A stretch of DNA of 37,118 nt. Source: Oscillospiraceae bacterium. GTDB taxonomy: Bacteria; Bacillota; Clostridia; Oscillospirales; CAG-272. The stretch spans positions 1 to 37,118 of the forward strand of contig SVSM01000014.1 in NCBI GenBank assembly GCA_015064295.1, written 5' to 3'. The notes under the pieces are model-generated. The model did no database searches, was not told where the DNA came from, and worked only from the letters and a program-made list of their open reading frames with translations. Numbering within the stretch: the stretch's first letter is position 1; each line of letters begins with the position of its first letter. Below, piece after piece: positions 6,625 through 14,885 of the stretch. A program made the translations under genes and the position numbers.

Positions 6625-9600
6625 ATGCTCGAGCTACGCAATGTCGTCAAGGACTATCCCGTTGGCGACGGCACCGTTCACGCCCTTCGTGGGGTATCCC
6701 TCTGCTTCCGCCGCAGTGAATTCGTGTCGATCCTGGGGCAGTCGGGTTGCGGCAAGACCACCATGCTGAACATCATCGGCGGTCTTGACCGATATACCTC
6801 CGGCGATCTTCTCATTAACGGCCGTACCACCAAGGATTTTAAGGACCGCGACTGGGACGCCTACCGCAATCACTCGGTGGGTTTCGTCTTTCAGAACTAT
6901 TATCTGATTCCTCACCAGACCGTTCTTCAGAACGTGGAGATCGCCCTTACCCTGTCGGGCGTCAAAAAGACAGAGCGCCGCGCCCGTGCCAAGCAGGCGC
7001 TGGAGGCCGTGGGCCTTGGGGATCAGCTGAATAAGCGTCCCTCCGAAATGTCGGGCGGACAGATGCAGCGCGTGGCCATCGCCCGCGCCATTGTCAACGA
7101 CCCCGATATTATTTTAGCGGACGAGCCCACGGGTGCTCTTGACTCCGAAACCAGTATCCAGGTCATGGAGATCCTAAAAAACATCGCCAAGGACCGCCTG
7201 GTCATTATGGTCACTCACAATCCGGAGCTGGCCGAGCAGTACGCCACCCGTACCGTGCGGATGCTGGACGGCGTGATCCTGTCGGACAGCCATCCCCTTA
7301 CGGAGGAGGAATATCGGGCGGAGACCCACGCTGCCTTGGAGCGCGCTGAGAAGGAAAAGCAAAAGAAGATGCCCGCCATGTCCTTTGCTACCTCCTTCGG
7401 TCTTTCCCTCCGTAATCTCTTCACCAAGAAGGGACGGACCCTTTTGACCTCCTTCGCCGGCAGCATCGGCATCATTGGCATTGCCCTGATCCTGGCCGTG
7501 TCCCAAGGCACCTCCGCTTATATCGATCACGTGCAGGAATCTACCCTTTCCTCCTACCCCTTGAGCATCTTTGAGCAGACGCAGGACTACTCTGCCATGA
7601 TGGGTGCCATGATGCAGGTACAGGAAAGTCAGAACAGCGACCGGGATCCAGACCTCATCTACGTGGACGATTCCCTCGGCACCATGATGGGCGCCATGAG
7701 CGCCACCGCCAAGAACAACCTGGAGGCCTTCAAGGCGCATATTGATGCCAATTATGACGAATTAGCGCCCTATCTCACCGCTATCCAGTACACCTACGGC
7801 CTTGATCTTCAGGTCTATACCGGCGACGGAAAGACCCGCGTCAGCCCCACCACCATCTTCGACAACATGGGATCTGCCTTTTCCGGCATGACCGAGCTGA
7901 TGAACGCCTCCGGCATGGGAGGCGGCATGAACGTCATGTCCGAGATGATCGACAACCGCGAGCTTCTGGAGCGTCAGTACGACGTGGTGGCGGGACGTTG
8001 GCCCACGGCGGCAAACGAGGTGGTGCTGGTCATCTCCGAGGATAACCAGATCAGCAAAATGACGCTGTATATGCTGGGCGTCCTGGACCAAGGGGAGCTG
8101 GAGGGCATCATGAAGGATCTGATGACCAACGGTAGCTACGATACCACCCCCATGGATCCCTATTCTTTTGACGATTTTCTCGGAATGTCCTTCCGTCTGC
8201 TCAATGCTTCCGCGTTCTATGAGAAGCACGATACCATGACCTATACCGTAGGCGACAAGACCTACCCGGTCTGGCAGGACGTACGCAAGACGCTTCTTAC
8301 CGATGACGAGCAGGCCTCCTTCGTGACCGAAAACGGCATGGAGCTGGTCATCTCCGGCATTCTCCGCCCCGCCAAGGGCAGCTCGGCCAACGCCATTACC
8401 ACCAGCGTCGCCTACACCAAGGCCTTGACCGACCTCATTCTTGAGCAAAACGGAAAAAGCGAGATCCTCAACCAACAAAAGGAAACCCCCGAGCATAACG
8501 TTTTGACCGGACTGAAGTTTGAGCGCACCACCTACACCAAGGAGACCATCGGGGAGCTCATTAACACCATCGATCAAACCACCATGGAGACCCTTTACGC
8601 CTACATGACCGACATGATTCGAGAGCAGTTCCAAAACGAGCCTCCCGTGAATGCCCAGTCCTTTGCCGGCTTTGCCGCCATCATGAACGGCGAAGAGCTT
8701 GCGGCGCTGGTCGGCAATATGATGCAGATCGTCGCGGCTAACGATCCCACCGGCATGGCGCTGGCGGGACTTTGCTCCACCATTTCCACCGAGCTTCTTA
8801 CCGTTACACCCAAGAACCTACTGACGGTTCTCCCGATTCTGGACGCCCGGCAGAGAATGACGGCGGTGATCGGGCTTTCGGGCCTATGTGGTCCTGAGGC
8901 CATGAACGGCATTTACGACTATATGAATCAGCAGATCATGAGCATGGCGGTAAACGACGCCAACTTTGTCCAGCTTCTTCAGGTCATGGATGACGAGCAA
9001 TTCCATCAGCTTCAGGATATGCTCTACGAGCTTGCTCCGCAGGCCGATGCCACCCTGGACTCCAACCTAACGCTTCTGGGAGACGCCGAGAAGGCCAAGC
9101 CCACCGCCGTTCACTTCTACGCCGTGGACTTCGCATCAAAAGATCAGATCGTGGCCTTTATCTCTGATTACAATAACAATGCCGAGGAGGCCGACAAGCT
9201 GAAATACACCGACATGATGGGCATTCTTATGTCCTCGGTCACCACCATCGTCAACGCCATCACCTACGTCTTGATCGCTTTCGTGGGCATTTCCCTTGTG
9301 GTTTCCTCCATCATGATCGGCGTGATCACCCTGATCTCGGTACAGGAGCGCACCAAGGAGATCGGCATCCTTCGTGCCATCGGCGCCTCCAAGCGCAACG
9401 TGTCCAGTATGTTCAATGCCGAGACCGTGATCATCGGCTTCACCTCCGGTGCCATCGGAGTCCTGGTGACCTATCTGCTTTGCATTCCCATCAACCTGAT
9501 CCTCTATCTGCTTACCGATATTGCCAATCTGCGGGCGTTCTTGCCCCTGCCGGCTGCCGTTATTCTTATCGTCATCAGCGTTCTGTTGACGCTGTTTGCC

Positions 9601-9663
9601 GGCATCATTCCCTCCCGCAGCGCTGCAAAAAAGGATCCCGTCATCGCCCTGCGTACCGAATAA
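6625..9663 (+). CDS. ABC transporter, fused ATPase and FtsX/MacB-type permease
   Basis: A single 1012-residue polypeptide. Residues 1-225 form a LolD/MacB-type ATPase: Walker [10 protein letters not shown] (38-46), signature [14 protein letters not shown], Walker [14 protein letters not shown]-loop MVTHN. A linker leads to a first membrane segment near residue 275 ([16 protein letters not shown]). An external domain of nearly 600 residues follows, then three C-terminal membrane segments with the FtsX-type [19 protein letters not shown] loop. Such mechanotransmission ABC proteins act on peptides, lipoproteins or cell-wall enzymes rather than as classic importers. The external part starts with methionine-rich stretches. 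Start ATG 6625 follows AAAGGAA. It stands alone, convergent with tldE. Substrate unknown. Confidence 0.92.
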   Translation: MLELRNVVKDYPVGDGTVHALRGVSLCFRRSEFVSILGQSGCGKTTMLNIIGGLDRYTSGDLLINGRTTKDFKDRDWDAYRNHSVGFVFQNYYLIPHQTVLQNVEIALTLSGVKKTERRARAKQALEAVGLGDQLNKRPSEMSGGQMQRVAIARAIVNDPDIILADEPTGALDSETSIQVMEILKNIAKDRLVIMVTHNPELAEQYATRTVRMLDGVILSDSHPLTEEEYRAETHAALERAEKEKQKKMPAMSFATSFGLSLRNLFTKKGRTLLTSFAGSIGIIGIALILAVSQGTSAYIDHVQESTLSSYPLSIFEQTQDYSAMMGAMMQVQESQNSDRDPDLIYVDDSLGTMMGAMSATAKNNLEAFKAHIDANYDELAPYLTAIQYTYGLDLQVYTGDGKTRVSPTTIFDNMGSAFSGMTELMNASGMGGGMNVMSEMIDNRELLERQYDVVAGRWPTAANEVVLVISEDNQISKMTLYMLGVLDQGELEGIMKDLMTNGSYDTTPMDPYSFDDFLGMSFRLLNASAFYEKHDTMTYTVGDKTYPVWQDVRKTLLTDDEQASFVTENGMELVISGILRPAKGSSANAITTSVAYTKALTDLILEQNGKSEILNQQKETPEHNVLTGLKFERTTYTKETIGELINTIDQTTMETLYAYMTDMIREQFQNEPPVNAQSFAGFAAIMNGEELAALVGNMMQIVAANDPTGMALAGLCSTISTELLTVTPKNLLTVLPILDARQRMTAVIGLSGLCGPEAMNGIYDYMNQQIMSMAVNDANFVQLLQVMDDEQFHQLQDMLYELAPQADATLDSNLTLLGDAEKAKPTAVHFYAVDFASKDQIVAFISDYNNNAEEADKLKYTDMMGILMSSVTTIVNAITYVLIAFVGISLVVSSIMIGVITLISVQERTKEIGILRAIGASKRNVSSMFNAETVIIGFTSGAIGVLVTYLLCIPINLILYLLTDIANLRAFLPLPAAVILIVISVLLTLFAGIIPSRSAAKKDPVIALRTE

Positions 9664-9672
9664 TTTTCACGC

Positions 9673-9714
9673 AAAAAAGCCGCCGAGAACCGTTTGGTTC
9701 TCGGCGGTCGTTTT
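9673..9714. terminator. Bidirectional terminator between the ABC gene and tldE
   Basis: CCGCCGAGAACC (9680-9691) pairs perfectly with 9696-9707 around a GTTT loop. An A6 tract lies on one side and TTTT on the other, so it can end both convergent transcripts. Confidence 0.88.
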
Positions 9715-11011
9715 ATTTGCCGGATACCGTAATGCCGCCAAATGCCGCATACGGAAGGACGGTACTGCCGTCCGCCACACGCTCGCGGGAGATCCCCGTC
9801 ACGTGCTTCAGCATATCCCCCAGATTGCCGCTGATCATCGTTTCGGACAGGGCCTTGGTCACCTTGCCCTTTTCGATAAGGAAGCTGTTCTTGGCAACAC
9901 CCGAGAAATCACCGTTCGACGAGGGATTACCGCCCGAGAAGCGTCCCACCACGATACCGCGCTCAATACCCGCCACGATCTCGTCAAGGGAACGCTCCCC
10001 TTCCTTCATCACAAGGGAATAGGACCCGTTGAGAGCACGCTTGTTTCCGGTCTTGTTGGACACGTAGAGGGAAAGCATAAACTGCCGGAGCACGCCGTCC
10101 CTTATGATGTCGTAGTTCTCGGCAAGAAAGCCGTCGTCGGTTATCCGTTCTCCGCAGACGATGCGGTCATCCAGAGGAGAGGCAGACAGCGTGATCGACG
10201 TGTCGGCCACCGATTGTCCCAGCGCGTCCTTCCAGGGACTCGTGCCCTGCAACAGCGCGGCGTCACCGGCAAAATTGGAGAGGAGGTAGCCGAGGAAGGA
10301 GGACAGCGCCGAGGGGGGCAGGAGCATGACGCCCTCGAACTTGCCCTCAACCGAAGACGTCTCGATCTGCTTTTCCACGTCGGCAAAGTCCTTTGCTACC
10401 GAGCCGCATTCCATAAAGGGGCGGTCAAGATCGTATACGGTAAAGCCGCTTCCAAAGAAGGAAGATGCTTTTTCCCCTTCGTGGCTGCTATACATCAGGC
10501 TGACCTCGTAATAACCGCAGTGCTCACCGTAAAGAACGCCGTTACTGTTGGCGTGGACCGACCGGACCTCTTTGTGAGTCACGATCATCTGCTCCATCAA
10601 GATCTTGGGGTGGCGTTCTTTTACGTCCTGCATCAGCTCCTTACAGCGGGCAAACAGCTTTTCGTTGTCGGAGGAAAGAGCGCCGTAAACGAAATTTCGC
10701 GGCTCTGCGGCAGGAGCGACGTCCCATGCCTCGTCCGGCACGGCAGATTCTGCCGTTTCAAGACAGCTCTTCGCAAGCGCCTTGACCGTTTCCTCGTCGT
10801 AGCGGTTCTGCCGCACCGTTCCCTTTTTTCCCTCTCGGATGGCACTCAAAACAAGGTGCTTATCAAAGAGAGTACGGAAAAGGCTGAACTCGCCGCCGTC
10901 CACGTTAAATTCGTGAGTGATGCTGTAACCAACATCGCATTTTGCCTTCTCTGCACCTACCGAGGCAAGAGCCTTAAGGGCCGTTTTGGCCGTATTTTTC
11001 AGTTGTTCCAT
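9713..11011 (-). CDS. tldE: TldE/PmbA family subunit of the TldD/TldE metalloprotease
   Basis: Non-catalytic partner of the TldD/TldE heterodimer, a cytosolic protease complex that degrades or trims unfolded and modified peptides (in E. coli it matures microcin B17 and degrades CcdA). It has 432 residues, normal for the family, and lacks the HExxxH zinc motif found in its neighbour, as expected for TldE. The C-terminal region with GRFSGGNPSSNGDFSGVAKN and the final TVLPYAAFGGITVSGK is characteristic. Start ATG 11011 has GGGAGGGG upstream. It begins 15 bp after the tldD stop, so the two are cotranscribed and probably translated in stoichiometric amounts. Confidence 0.92.
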   Translation of the reverse strand: MEQLKNTAKTALKALASVGAEKAKCDVGYSITHEFNVDGGEFSLFRTLFDKHLVLSAIREGKKGTVRQNRYDEETVKALAKSCLETAESAVPDEAWDVAPAAEPRNFVYGALSSDNEKLFARCKELMQDVKERHPKILMEQMIVTHKEVRSVHANSNGVLYGEHCGYYEVSLMYSSHEGEKASSFFGSGFTVYDLDRPFMECGSVAKDFADVEKQIETSSVEGKFEGVMLLPPSALSSFLGYLLSNFAGDAALLQGTSPWKDALGQSVADTSITLSASPLDDRIVCGERITDDGFLAENYDIIRDGVLRQFMLSLYVSNKTGNKRALNGSYSLVMKEGERSLDEIVAGIERGIVVGRFSGGNPSSNGDFSGVAKNSFLIEKGKVTKALSETMISGNLGDMLKHVTGISRERVADGSTVLPYAAFGGITVSGK

Positions 11012-11026
11012 GGATTCCCCTCCCTC

Positions 11027-12412
11027 TTATTTACCGCCTACCGTGACCTTGCAGCGGAGCGCAGGGCCGCCCATACCAACCGGCATCGGCTGCTTTTTCC
11101 CGCACATGCCGGAGCTGGCCCAGACCACCTCATCGGACACCATGTCCACCGTCTTCAGCATCTCAAAGGCCACGCCCGAGATGGTGGTATCCAGAATCGG
11201 CCGTCCCAGCTTACCGTTCTTGATCTCGTAGCCGCCGGTGACACCGAACATAAACTCGCCGGTGGTATCGGCCTGGCCATTGTTGGTGTCAAGGAAATAA
11301 TATCCGTCCTCAACCGAGGCGATCATCTCCTCCAGCTTGGAGGTGCCGGGAAGAATGCAGGTGTTCCGCATACGAATCAGCGGTTCATCTGAGAAAAGAT
11401 AGGCTCTGGCGTTTCCGCAGGGAGATACGCCGAAGTGCTCGGCGGATTCGCGGTTGTTCATATAGCCGCGCAGGATACCCTTTTCAATGATCAAGGCATC
11501 CTCCGCCTTCGTCCCCTCGTCGTCCACGTAAATGGGCAGAGGAACCTTGCTTCCAAAGGCCGTGTGGGCATAGTCGGTAAGCGAGACCAGCTCCGACGCC
11601 ACCTGCTTATTCAGGTTATATCCCGCCACCGAGCCGCCCAGCACCAGATCGGCCTCCACGGTATGCCCTACCGCCTCGTGGGCCAGCATACCGGGCAGGA
11701 TCCCGCCGAGAATGACGGTCTTCTCCCCTGCCTCGGCATACACACCGCAGGCCTTCTCAAGAATCCGCAGATACAGGCGGTCCACTGCCTCGTAGCAGTC
11801 GGACACGTCCTTGAAGTTCTGATCAAAGGTACCGTAACCACCCATGACCTCATACAGCTCCACGGGTTTACCCTCGGGGGTTGCGGCCGTCATAAAAACA
11901 TAAACGTAGCTGCGGGGCATGACGGAATGGGAATGGCATCCGTTTGACACGGCGATGCGCTTTTCCATCGAGTCGGCCCGCACCGAGATCACCCGGGCCA
12001 GCAGCTTGGGACAGTGGGCCTCAATATAGGCATCGAGCGCCTTGGCAAAGTCAATATACGTCCTTTGCTCGGGATCGTTCAGGTCGTAGGCCGTGCTGAC
12101 GCTGCCGCACGGAAGCGCCGGCAGCATCGACTTGTTCTTCCCTGCGTGGGCGGCCATGAACGCGGCGTTTTCCGAAGCGGCCTTCAGCACCGCCTTTACC
12201 GCCTCGTCGGAATACTCAGCCGTGGAGGAAAAGCCGTAAACGCCGTCGGCATAGACACGGGCCGACACGCCGGTGTTTTCGTTCCGCACGTTGCCCGTCA
12301 GATTTCCGTTCATCATGGAAACGCCTCGCGTCAGGTTGGTCTGTGCCCGCAGCTCGGTATGGACGCCGTCGGCAAAGCACGCCGTCTTATCGCTTATCAG
12401 ATCTCGTAACAT
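11027..12412 (-). CDS. tldD: TldD family metalloprotease, catalytic subunit
   Basis: Zinc-dependent peptidase of the TldD/PmbA family, partner of the tldE product encoded just downstream. From the chosen start it has 461 residues. The zinc motif HEAVGH (HExxxH) is present in the segment LAHEAVGHTVEADLV. Downstream glycine-rich C-terminal segments such as TNNGQADTTGEFMFGVTGGYEIKNG fit the family. The frame can be opened further at 12487, but that TTG is the -35 TTGACA of the gene's promoter. ATG 12412 with AAGGAG six nt upstream is the real start. The promoter is divergent from that of queT. Confidence 0.93.
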   Translation of the reverse strand: MLRDLISDKTACFADGVHTELRAQTNLTRGVSMMNGNLTGNVRNENTGVSARVYADGVYGFSSTAEYSDEAVKAVLKAASENAAFMAAHAGKNKSMLPALPCGSVSTAYDLNDPEQRTYIDFAKALDAYIEAHCPKLLARVISVRADSMEKRIAVSNGCHSHSVMPRSYVYVFMTAATPEGKPVELYEVMGGYGTFDQNFKDVSDCYEAVDRLYLRILEKACGVYAEAGEKTVILGGILPGMLAHEAVGHTVEADLVLGGSVAGYNLNKQVASELVSLTDYAHTAFGSKVPLPIYVDDEGTKAEDALIIEKGILRGYMNNRESAEHFGVSPCGNARAYLFSDEPLIRMRNTCILPGTSKLEEMIASVEDGYYFLDTNNGQADTTGEFMFGVTGGYEIKNGKLGRPILDTTISGVAFEMLKTVDMVSDEVVWASSGMCGKKQPMPVGMGGPALRCKVTVGGK

Positions 12413-12458
12413 CGTTTTCTCCTTGCTCTGCGTGTTGTGATAACGCTTATTCCTTTTA

Positions 12459-12487
12459 ATCCTACCATATTTTCCCGCTTCTGTCAA
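12459..12487 (-). promoter_or_regulatory. Promoter of tldD-tldE
   Basis: Minus-strand TTGACA (12487-12482), 17-bp spacer, TAGGAT (12464-12459). Predicted transcription start is near 12452, about 40 nt before the tldD ATG. Confidence 0.78.
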
Positions 12488-12514
12488 TCGAAGGATCGGT
12501 TTTCCATTTTAGTC

Positions 12515-12543
12515 TTGAAAACGGTTTGATTTTGTGATACAAT
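12515..12543 (+). promoter_or_regulatory. Promoter of the riboswitch-queT transcript
   Basis: TTGAAA (12515-12520), 17-bp spacer ending in TGA (extended -10), TACAAT (12538-12543). Transcription would start near 12550 and include the whole structured leader. Confidence 0.8.
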
Positions 12544-12552
12544 GGTAACACC

Positions 12553-12610
12553 GCGTATGCGGATCTCGGTGAGTTCGAGACCTTCCTCACCTAAAACAAA
12601 ACTAAAGGAG
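12553..12610 (+). promoter_or_regulatory. preQ1 riboswitch (class I-like) controlling queT
   Basis: The leader of queT holds a 6-bp stem GGTGAG (12568-12573)/CTCACC (12586-12591) with a 12-nt loop beginning TTCGAG. An A-rich tail TAAAACAAAACTAA (12592-12605) runs directly into the ribosome binding site AAGGAG (12605-12610). This matches the small class I preQ1 aptamer: a stem with a TTCnAG loop and an A-rich 3' tail ending in ACTAA that folds back as a pseudoknot. The layout implies that bound preQ1 hides the ribosome binding site. A short hairpin CCGC-GTAT-GCGG (12551-12562) precedes it. Class III preQ1 riboswitches also sit before queT in related bacteria, so the class is less certain than the ligand. 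Confidence 0.72.
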
Positions 12611-12617
12611 CACCATC

Positions 12618-13103
12618 ATGAAAACCAAAACCCGCTATTTGACCGTCGCCGCCGCCGTTGCCGCCCTCTACGTGGTCCTAACCGGCATGTCTGCCCTTCT
12701 GGGACTGGATAAGGGCGTCATACAGTTCCGTATTTCGGAGGCCTTGACCGTCCTGCCATGTCTGACACCCGCCGCTATTCCCGGCCTGTTCGTTGGCTGC
12801 CTGCTCTCCAATCTTCTGTACGCCGGGGCGCTGCCCGACCTGATCTTCGGAAGCTTGGCCACACTTCTCGGGGCCGTCGGCACCTATTACCTGGGAAATA
12901 AGGTCAAATGGCTTGCCGCCCTGCCACCCATTCTCTCCAACACCGTGATCATTCCCTTCGTTTTACGGTTTGCCTATCATCTTGAGGGAGGACTTCACTA
13001 TTTTGCCGCCACCGTGTTCCTTGGGGAATTCGTTTGCTGTGGCATCGCGGGCTCCCTTCTGCTCTATCATTTTCCCAAGCCAATCCTTCGTCAGCTCAAA
13101 TAA
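12618..13103 (+). CDS. queT: QueT family ECF transporter S-component (queuosine precursor uptake)
   Basis: Small integral membrane protein of 161 residues, the substrate-binding S-component of an energy-coupling-factor importer for the queuosine precursor preQ1 (or preQ0). The segment ALTVLPCLTPAAIPGLFVGCLLSN (about residues 42-65) is the hallmark of the QueT family, and about five membrane helices are predicted. The ECF energising module (EcfA/A'/T) is not in the window. Start ATG 12618 follows AAGGAG, which is the end of the riboswitch tail. The riboswitch and the family assignment support each other. Confidence 0.9.
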   Translation: MKTKTRYLTVAAAVAALYVVLTGMSALLGLDKGVIQFRISEALTVLPCLTPAAIPGLFVGCLLSNLLYAGALPDLIFGSLATLLGAVGTYYLGNKVKWLAALPPILSNTVIIPFVLRFAYHLEGGLHYFAATVFLGEFVCCGIAGSLLLYHFPKPILRQLK

Positions 13104-13137
13104 TCTGCACATAGTTTGCTCGCAAAAAGGAGATTCT

Positions 13138-14097
13138 ATGATGAAATCCATCGTTCTCGACGGCTTTGCCGTCAATCCCGGCGATATGAGCTGGGACTTC
13201 CTCTCGGAATTCGGCCCCTATACCGTTTACGACCAAACATCACAGGATCAGGTGGCAGAGCGAATCGGTGACGCCGATATCGTCATGACCAACCGCCTGA
13301 AGATCAACGACGAGGTTCTTGACAAGTGCCCCAATCTCAAATTTGTTTCCGCCCTCGGTACTGGCTACGATATGATCGACGTTCCCGCCTGCCGTGCCAG
13401 AGGTGTTGAGGTCTGCAACATTCCCGGCTACTCCACCATTTCGGTCTCCCAGCACGCCTTTACCCTGCTGTTGAGCCTGGCCACCGACATCGGCGGCTAC
13501 CGAAGGGCTGTTCGGGACGGCCGCTGGACGGGACAGCCCGATTTCCGTTATCAAACCATTGCCTTCACCGAGCTTTACGGCAAAACGGTGGGCATTTACG
13601 GCTGCGGTGCCATCGGAGGACGCTTTGCCTCCCTCTGCGCCGCCTTCGGTATGCGTGTCCTGGCCTACCGACGCTCCGCCCCCCTCGGCGTGCAGGGTGA
13701 CCTTGAATTCGTTTCGGTGGAACGGCTTCTTGCCGAGTCGGACTTCCTTTCCCTGCACTGTCCTCTGACGGAGGAGACCAGGGGCCTGGTAAACCGCGAT
13801 TTTCTTGCCAAGATGAAGCGGGGCGCTTACCTCATCAACACCTCCCGCGGTGCGGTGGTAGATGAGGAAGCTCTCTACGAGGCGCTGACCACCGGCCGGC
13901 TGGCAGGCGCCGGCCTCGACGTCATGGTTAAGGAGCCTCCCCTTCCCGACAATCCCCTGCTTACCCTCGACAACTGCATCATCACCCCTCACTGCGCCTG
14001 GACGGCTCTTGAAACAAGACACCGCCTGGTGGACATTTTGGCCGCCAACATCCGTTCCTTTATTAAAAACGGCGAGGGAATCAATCGCGTTCTCTGA
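13138..14097 (+). CDS. D-isomer-specific 2-hydroxyacid dehydrogenase
   Basis: NAD(P)-dependent oxidoreductase of the family that holds phosphoglycerate dehydrogenase, hydroxypyruvate/glycerate reductase and D-lactate dehydrogenase. It has 319 residues, the usual length without a regulatory domain. The Rossmann motif GIYGCGAIGGRFAS (about residues 148-161) binds the cofactor. The catalytic triad is visible as Arg in NTSRGAVVDEEAL, Glu in GLDVMVKEPPL and His in ITPHCAWTA. Start ATG 13138 (or the next codon, 13141) follows AAAAAGGAG; a longer frame back to 12970 only overlaps queT. It begins 34 bp after queT with no terminator between, so it may share the riboswitch-led transcript. Exact substrate not determinable; a glycerate/hydroxypyruvate-type reductase is plausible. 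Confidence 0.9.
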   Translation: MMKSIVLDGFAVNPGDMSWDFLSEFGPYTVYDQTSQDQVAERIGDADIVMTNRLKINDEVLDKCPNLKFVSALGTGYDMIDVPACRARGVEVCNIPGYSTISVSQHAFTLLLSLATDIGGYRRAVRDGRWTGQPDFRYQTIAFTELYGKTVGIYGCGAIGGRFASLCAAFGMRVLAYRRSAPLGVQGDLEFVSVERLLAESDFLSLHCPLTEETRGLVNRDFLAKMKRGAYLINTSRGAVVDEEALYEALTTGRLAGAGLDVMVKEPPLPDNPLLTLDNCIITPHCAWTALETRHRLVDILAANIRSFIKNGEGINRVL

Positions 14098-14110
14098 TAC
14101 AAAAAAATCG

Positions 14111-14150
14111 GATGCCGAAGACAATTTTTTGTCTTCGGCATCTTGACTTT
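14111..14150 (+). terminator. Intrinsic terminator after the dehydrogenase gene
   Basis: GATGCCGAAGAC (14111-14122) pairs perfectly with 14131-14142 around a T-rich loop. The 3' end runs into TTGACTTTT, so the terminator tail doubles as the -35 element of the next gene. Confidence 0.82.
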
Positions 14151-14170
14151 TCCGAAAATTGTGTTATACT
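14143..14170 (+). promoter_or_regulatory. Promoter of the Crp/Fnr regulator gene
   Basis: TTGACT (14143-14148), 16-bp spacer, TATACT (14165-14170). The -35 abuts the terminator stem of the preceding gene. Predicted transcription start is about 14177, inside the palindrome at 14174-14193. Confidence 0.82.
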
Positions 14171-14173
14171 ATA

Positions 14174-14193
14174 AGTGTCTCATATGAGACACT
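14174..14193. promoter_or_regulatory. Perfect 20-bp palindrome, probable Crp/Fnr-type operator
   Basis: AGTGTCTCATATGAGACACT is a perfect dyad lying 3 bp downstream of the -10 and immediately before the ribosome binding site (14195-14200) of the Crp/Fnr gene. Its size and symmetry fit a dimeric winged-helix regulator, and its position over the start site predicts repression, most simply autorepression by the product of the adjacent gene. As RNA it could also form a hairpin in front of the ribosome binding site. No second copy was seen in the window. Confidence 0.75.
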
Positions 14194-14203
14194 TGGAGGA
14201 ATC

Positions 14204-14863
14204 ATGAACGACACCTACCGCGTCATGCCCATTCTTACCGAAAATCCACTGTTTTCCGCGATTGCTCCCGACACGCTTGAGCAGATGATCCACCACCGCG
14301 ACTGTATGCTCGTTACCTACCGTAACGGTGACACCGTTTTTTCGGAGACCGATTACCATCACGCCCTGGGTATCGTCACTCGCGGGAGCGCCCTCGTCTA
14401 TCGCCTCGGTCACGGCACCCCGGTGCTGCTGACAACCCTTACCAAGGGGCATATGTTTGGTGTAGCCGGCATTTTTTCGGAGGAGGACCGTTACGTGACT
14501 CGCATCGTAGCCAAGGGCATGTGCCAGGTCTTTTACTTTCCGGCCAATTTGTGTGAAAGCCTGATCCAAAACGACCCCGCATTCGCCATGGCTTACGTCC
14601 GCTTCCTCTCCGACAGGATTCGGTTTTTGAATAAGCGTTTGGCCGAGCTATCCGCCCCTGCCGTGGAGCAGAAGCTTGCCAAATATTTCAGCGAGTGCGC
14701 CGAAAGGATCTCCCCCAACATGGCGGAGCTGGCCACCTCCCTCGGGATCGGCCGTGCTTCCCTCTACCGTACGCTTGACAGCTTCATCCGCCGCGGTCTG
14801 ATCCGTAAACAAGAACACGATATTCTCATTCTGGACCCCCAAGGCCTCCGGGATCTGATATAA
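14204..14863 (+). CDS. Crp/Fnr family transcriptional regulator
   Basis: A 219-residue DNA-binding regulator. Residues about 12-130 form a cyclic-nucleotide-binding-like beta-barrel (GDTVFSETDYHHALGIVTRG, GHMFGVAGIF), then a dimerisation helix, then a C-terminal winged helix with MAELATSLGIGRASLYRTL as helix-turn-helix. Four cysteines are scattered (for example HRDCML, GMCQV, NLCES, SECAE) and not clustered as in E. coli FNR, so an oxygen-sensing Fe-S cluster is not evident. Start ATG 14204 follows GGAGGA. A longer frame from 14159 begins upstream of the promoter -10 and is rejected. It immediately precedes an ABC importer operon (22-bp gap), which it probably controls together with itself. 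The effector is unknown. Confidence 0.9.
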   Translation: MNDTYRVMPILTENPLFSAIAPDTLEQMIHHRDCMLVTYRNGDTVFSETDYHHALGIVTRGSALVYRLGHGTPVLLTTLTKGHMFGVAGIFSEEDRYVTRIVAKGMCQVFYFPANLCESLIQNDPAFAMAYVRFLSDRIRFLNKRLAELSAPAVEQKLAKYFSECAERISPNMAELATSLGIGRASLYRTLDSFIRRGLIRKQEHDILILDPQGLRDLI

Positions 14864-14885
14864 TTTTACCATACGAAAGGATTTC

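Noticed and set aside
9596..11392. A 598-codon open frame on the plus strand across tldE and tldD
   Set aside because: It is antisense to two well-supported genes and crosses their terminator; the translation matches no protein pattern.
14159..14203. Longer N-terminus for the Crp/Fnr regulator
   Set aside because: This start is upstream of the -10 and the extension would be encoded by the promoter and palindrome; ATG 14204 has a strong ribosome binding site.
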